A DNA stretch of 64,000 bases from Mesorhizobium sp. AR10 (lineage in GTDB: Bacteria > Pseudomonadota > Alphaproteobacteria > Rhizobiales > Rhizobiaceae), in NCBI RefSeq assembly GCF_024746795.1, contig NZ_CP080524.1, positions 2,582,001-2,646,000 on the forward strand, in the 5' to 3' direction. Positions 62,484 through 64,000 of this stretch are shown piece by piece. Positions within the stretch are counted from its first letter, which is position 1. Each line of letters begins with the position of its first letter. The notes beneath the pieces were generated by a model. It had not been told where the DNA came from. It worked only from the letters and a program-made list of their open reading frames with translations, and did no database searches. The translations under genes were made by a program, and so were the position numbers.

Positions 62484-62978
62484 ATGAGTTCTCTTCCTCG
62501 TGTGACCGAATGGACCCGGGAGTTTGTATCAAGGCAATTCGATGATCTCGGGCCAGAGGCCTGCCTGGCGGAAATCACCGAGTGCCTGACGCGCGAAAAC
62601 CCGGAACTCCTGGACATGGCGCGCAACTGCGCAGCCGATGTCGACAACGGGCCGAAAGTCATGGTTGGCTTTGGCATGTTCTATCAGCTCCTGGTTTCGG
62701 CGTCGGCCGACACAAACGAGAAGCAAATCATGCACCCATTGCCCTGCGTGACGGCGAAGACGCGCGATTCGCTCGTGCGTGAAATCGATGCAGAGGGCTC
62801 CGAATCATTCACGCTGCGGACCATTGAAGATCTGGAAAGCACCAATCCGGAGCTTATGCAGATGGCGCATGGCTTCGCTTCGCGACACCAGGATTACTTG
62901 CGTGTGATGCAAGGCTTTGCCTTGCTTTACAGATCCCTCGTCGTCCAGTCGGGGGCTGACCGGAAGTATCTGCACTGA
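62484..62978 (+). CDS. Hypothetical protein with an internal duplication
   Basis: The 164-residue protein starts at the ATG at 62484 with AAGGAA upstream. Two halves share a pattern: CLTRENPELLDMARNCA (residues about 32-48) and DLESTNPELMQMAHGFA (about 115-131), each followed by a conserved GFxxxY(Q/R)xLV segment. This suggests duplication of a helical hairpin. The family is unknown to me. It diverges from the small secreted protein gene. Confidence 0.65.
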   Translation: MSSLPRVTEWTREFVSRQFDDLGPEACLAEITECLTRENPELLDMARNCAADVDNGPKVMVGFGMFYQLLVSASADTNEKQIMHPLPCVTAKTRDSLVREIDAEGSESFTLRTIEDLESTNPELMQMAHGFASRHQDYLRVMQGFALLYRSLVVQSGADRKYLH

Positions 62979-63024
62979 CAATCCGGATACGCCAGAAGAA
63001 GCCTCAGGTCACAATTTTTCTGCG

Positions 63025-63438
63025 TCATCTTGAGCTCTTGACGTCATCCGTTGTGACGGGATCTGTATAGTTGTTACCGAAATGCGTGCGAATGTAGTCG
63101 ACGACGGCAGCGATCTGCTCGTCGTCGAGCATGCCGCCGAGGGGTGGCATCGCTTTCTGCCCGTGGATAACGAGATAGACAGGATAGCCGGCCGCCTCCA
63201 GTTTCTCGTTTTTGGCCAAGGCAGGATATTTTCCGGCGCCGACGGCGCCCTGGCCCTGTTCCATATGGCAGGCCTGGCAGACACTGGCATAGATCGCCTC
63301 ACCGGTCTGCTCGAGGAATTTGTTACCGTCGCTAAACACCACTCCGGTCGAGTCGGCGAGCGCAGCGGTAGCGCCGAGCGCTAGGATGAAGGAGGCGGAA
63401 ACGATATTGCCGAGCCGCCGAGCGGAAGGGCTGTTCAT
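63025..63438 (-). CDS. Class I cytochrome c
   Basis: The 137-residue periplasmic protein has a signal peptide (MNSPSARRLGNIVSASFILALGATAALAD) and one haem-binding motif CQACH. A conserved Met (KAMPPLGGMLDDEQIAAVVDYIRTHF) gives the second iron ligand. Starts at 63483 (ATG after AAAGGTGA) or 63492 (GTG) are also possible. The amine oxidase gene ends about 50 bases upstream (or overlaps those starts), so the two are co-expressed. Confidence 0.85.
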   Translation of the reverse strand: MNSPSARRLGNIVSASFILALGATAALADSTGVVFSDGNKFLEQTGEAIYASVCQACHMEQGQGAVGAGKYPALAKNEKLEAAGYPVYLVIHGQKAMPPLGGMLDDEQIAAVVDYIRTHFGNNYTDPVTTDDVKSSR

Positions 63439-63488
63439 GGGGGCGTACCTCGCGCGCTTGAGGGGGCAGGGTCGGCTGGTCATGGCCG

Positions 63489-64000
63489 TCACCTTTGGAG
63501 CACGCGCTGATGCAGGCGCGTGATTGCGTTCAGCGATGAAAGAATCGCCCCTTCCTGCCAGGCCGGAATGTATGAGGCATGCTCGCCGGCCAGCACGATG
63601 CGCCCGTCGATCTGGCAGAGATTGTTATAGTGCTCCTTTCGGCCTTCGTCGGTCCAGTCGCCGGCGCAGCCGAGCGTGAAGGGTGAACGGTGCCAAGCAA
63701 CGGCAACGCCGTTCTCGAACTCGTTCTTGTATTGCGGATGAATCTGCGAGCCGTATTCCATCGCGCGAGTGACCCGGTCCTTGGGCGACATCGCCGTGAA
63801 CTCGTAGGAGTTCGGTCCGTTCCAAGTATAGCATCCGAGCAGCACACCTTTGCCGGTCGTGTTGTAGCTCGTGCTCGGATAGGAGATCTGGGTGATGGGC
63901 AAATCAGTATAGCTGATGCCGCCAAAGATCAGCTCATCCTCTTCCCAGAAGCGACGCTTGAACTGCAGCCCGACCTTGACGGACGACGCGTAGGGTACGG
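63489..64000 (-). CDS. Flavin monoamine oxidase family protein (partial, runs off the window)
   Basis: Only the C-terminal 170 residues are inside the window. GRIVLAGEHASYIPAWQEGAILSSLNAI is the FAD-binding C-terminal signature of the amine oxidase family, with a preceding Trp-containing substrate-domain region (LGCYTWNGPNSYEF). A cytochrome c gene directly downstream suggests it is a dehydrogenase that reduces cytochrome c rather than O2, as shown for the nicotine enzyme NicA2 and its CycN. Substrate unknown. Confidence 0.8.
   Translation of the reverse strand, partial: VPYASSVKVGLQFKRRFWEEDELIFGGISYTDLPITQISYPSTSYNTTGKGVLLGCYTWNGPNSYEFTAMSPKDRVTRAMEYGSQIHPQYKNEFENGVAVAWHRSPFTLGCAGDWTDEGRKEHYNNLCQIDGRIVLAGEHASYIPAWQEGAILSSLNAITRLHQRVLQR

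Overview
The window looks like the chromosome of a Rhizobiales alphaproteobacterium, most like Mesorhizobium. The base composition is GC-rich. The housekeeping blocks are in rhizobial order (cytochrome b-c1-apt; ychF-pth-rplY; lgt-methyltransferase-pgeF; prs). There is a MocE-like Rieske ferredoxin and a RIME-like intergenic palindrome. No nodulation or nitrogen fixation genes are present, so genus is an inference.

Bases 1-29,560 are a conserved backbone. From the left: the end of cytochrome b, cytochrome c1, apt, two MaoC-fold genes, a CorA channel, ychF, pth and rplY. Next is a LacI-type regulator facing a catabolic block: a membrane di-iron hydroxylase, a sugar ABC transporter, a Rieske ferredoxin with an in-frame TGA at codon 4, a hydroxypyruvate-isomerase-like protein and a PanB-like aldolase. 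Then come a fosmidomycin-resistance-type MFS pump, an AraC regulator, an orphan tricarboxylate receptor, prs, a lipoprotein, an M24-fold protein lacking its metal ligands, pgeF, a glycosyltransferase-like gene, a MidA-like methyltransferase, lgt, a ParDE module, a BMFP protein, a YbjN protein, csaA, a glycosyltransferase and a sensor kinase without its response regulator.

Bases about 29,560-45,000 are a patchwork island full of gene scraps (PEP carboxylase, Bax-inhibitor, PAS and receiver domains, IS630, FAD monooxygenase). Inside it is a coherent and unusual set: an HlyD-type adaptor with a long N-terminal extension; a 761-residue protein that is almost entirely (G/N/D/A/S)-(D/N)-E tripeptides with its own strong ribosome binding site and terminator; a 2OG-Fe(II) oxygenase; a type I secretion ABC protein with degenerate ATPase motifs; and three putative zinc metallopeptidases, one with its catalytic Glu changed to Gly. 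I propose that these make, modify and export a hyperacidic repeat protein. This is the best candidate for an undescribed system.

Bases 45,066-49,792 hold a YhaO/YhaN (SbcDC-like) nuclease-ATPase pair. Bases 49,979-56,949 hold a Xre-like regulator and several unrecognised, partly overlapping genes that look like cargo of a mobile element. They are followed at 57,053-57,102 by only the 3' part of a tRNA-Arg(CCG), the usual scar of tRNA-directed integration.

Bases 57,419-64,000 hold an EAL phosphodiesterase with a dead GGDEF domain, a Bax-inhibitor-1 gene with three single-base frameshifts, a DUF1931 protein, an FMN reductase, small stress-type or secreted proteins, a cytochrome c and the end of a flavin amine oxidase that probably passes electrons to that cytochrome.
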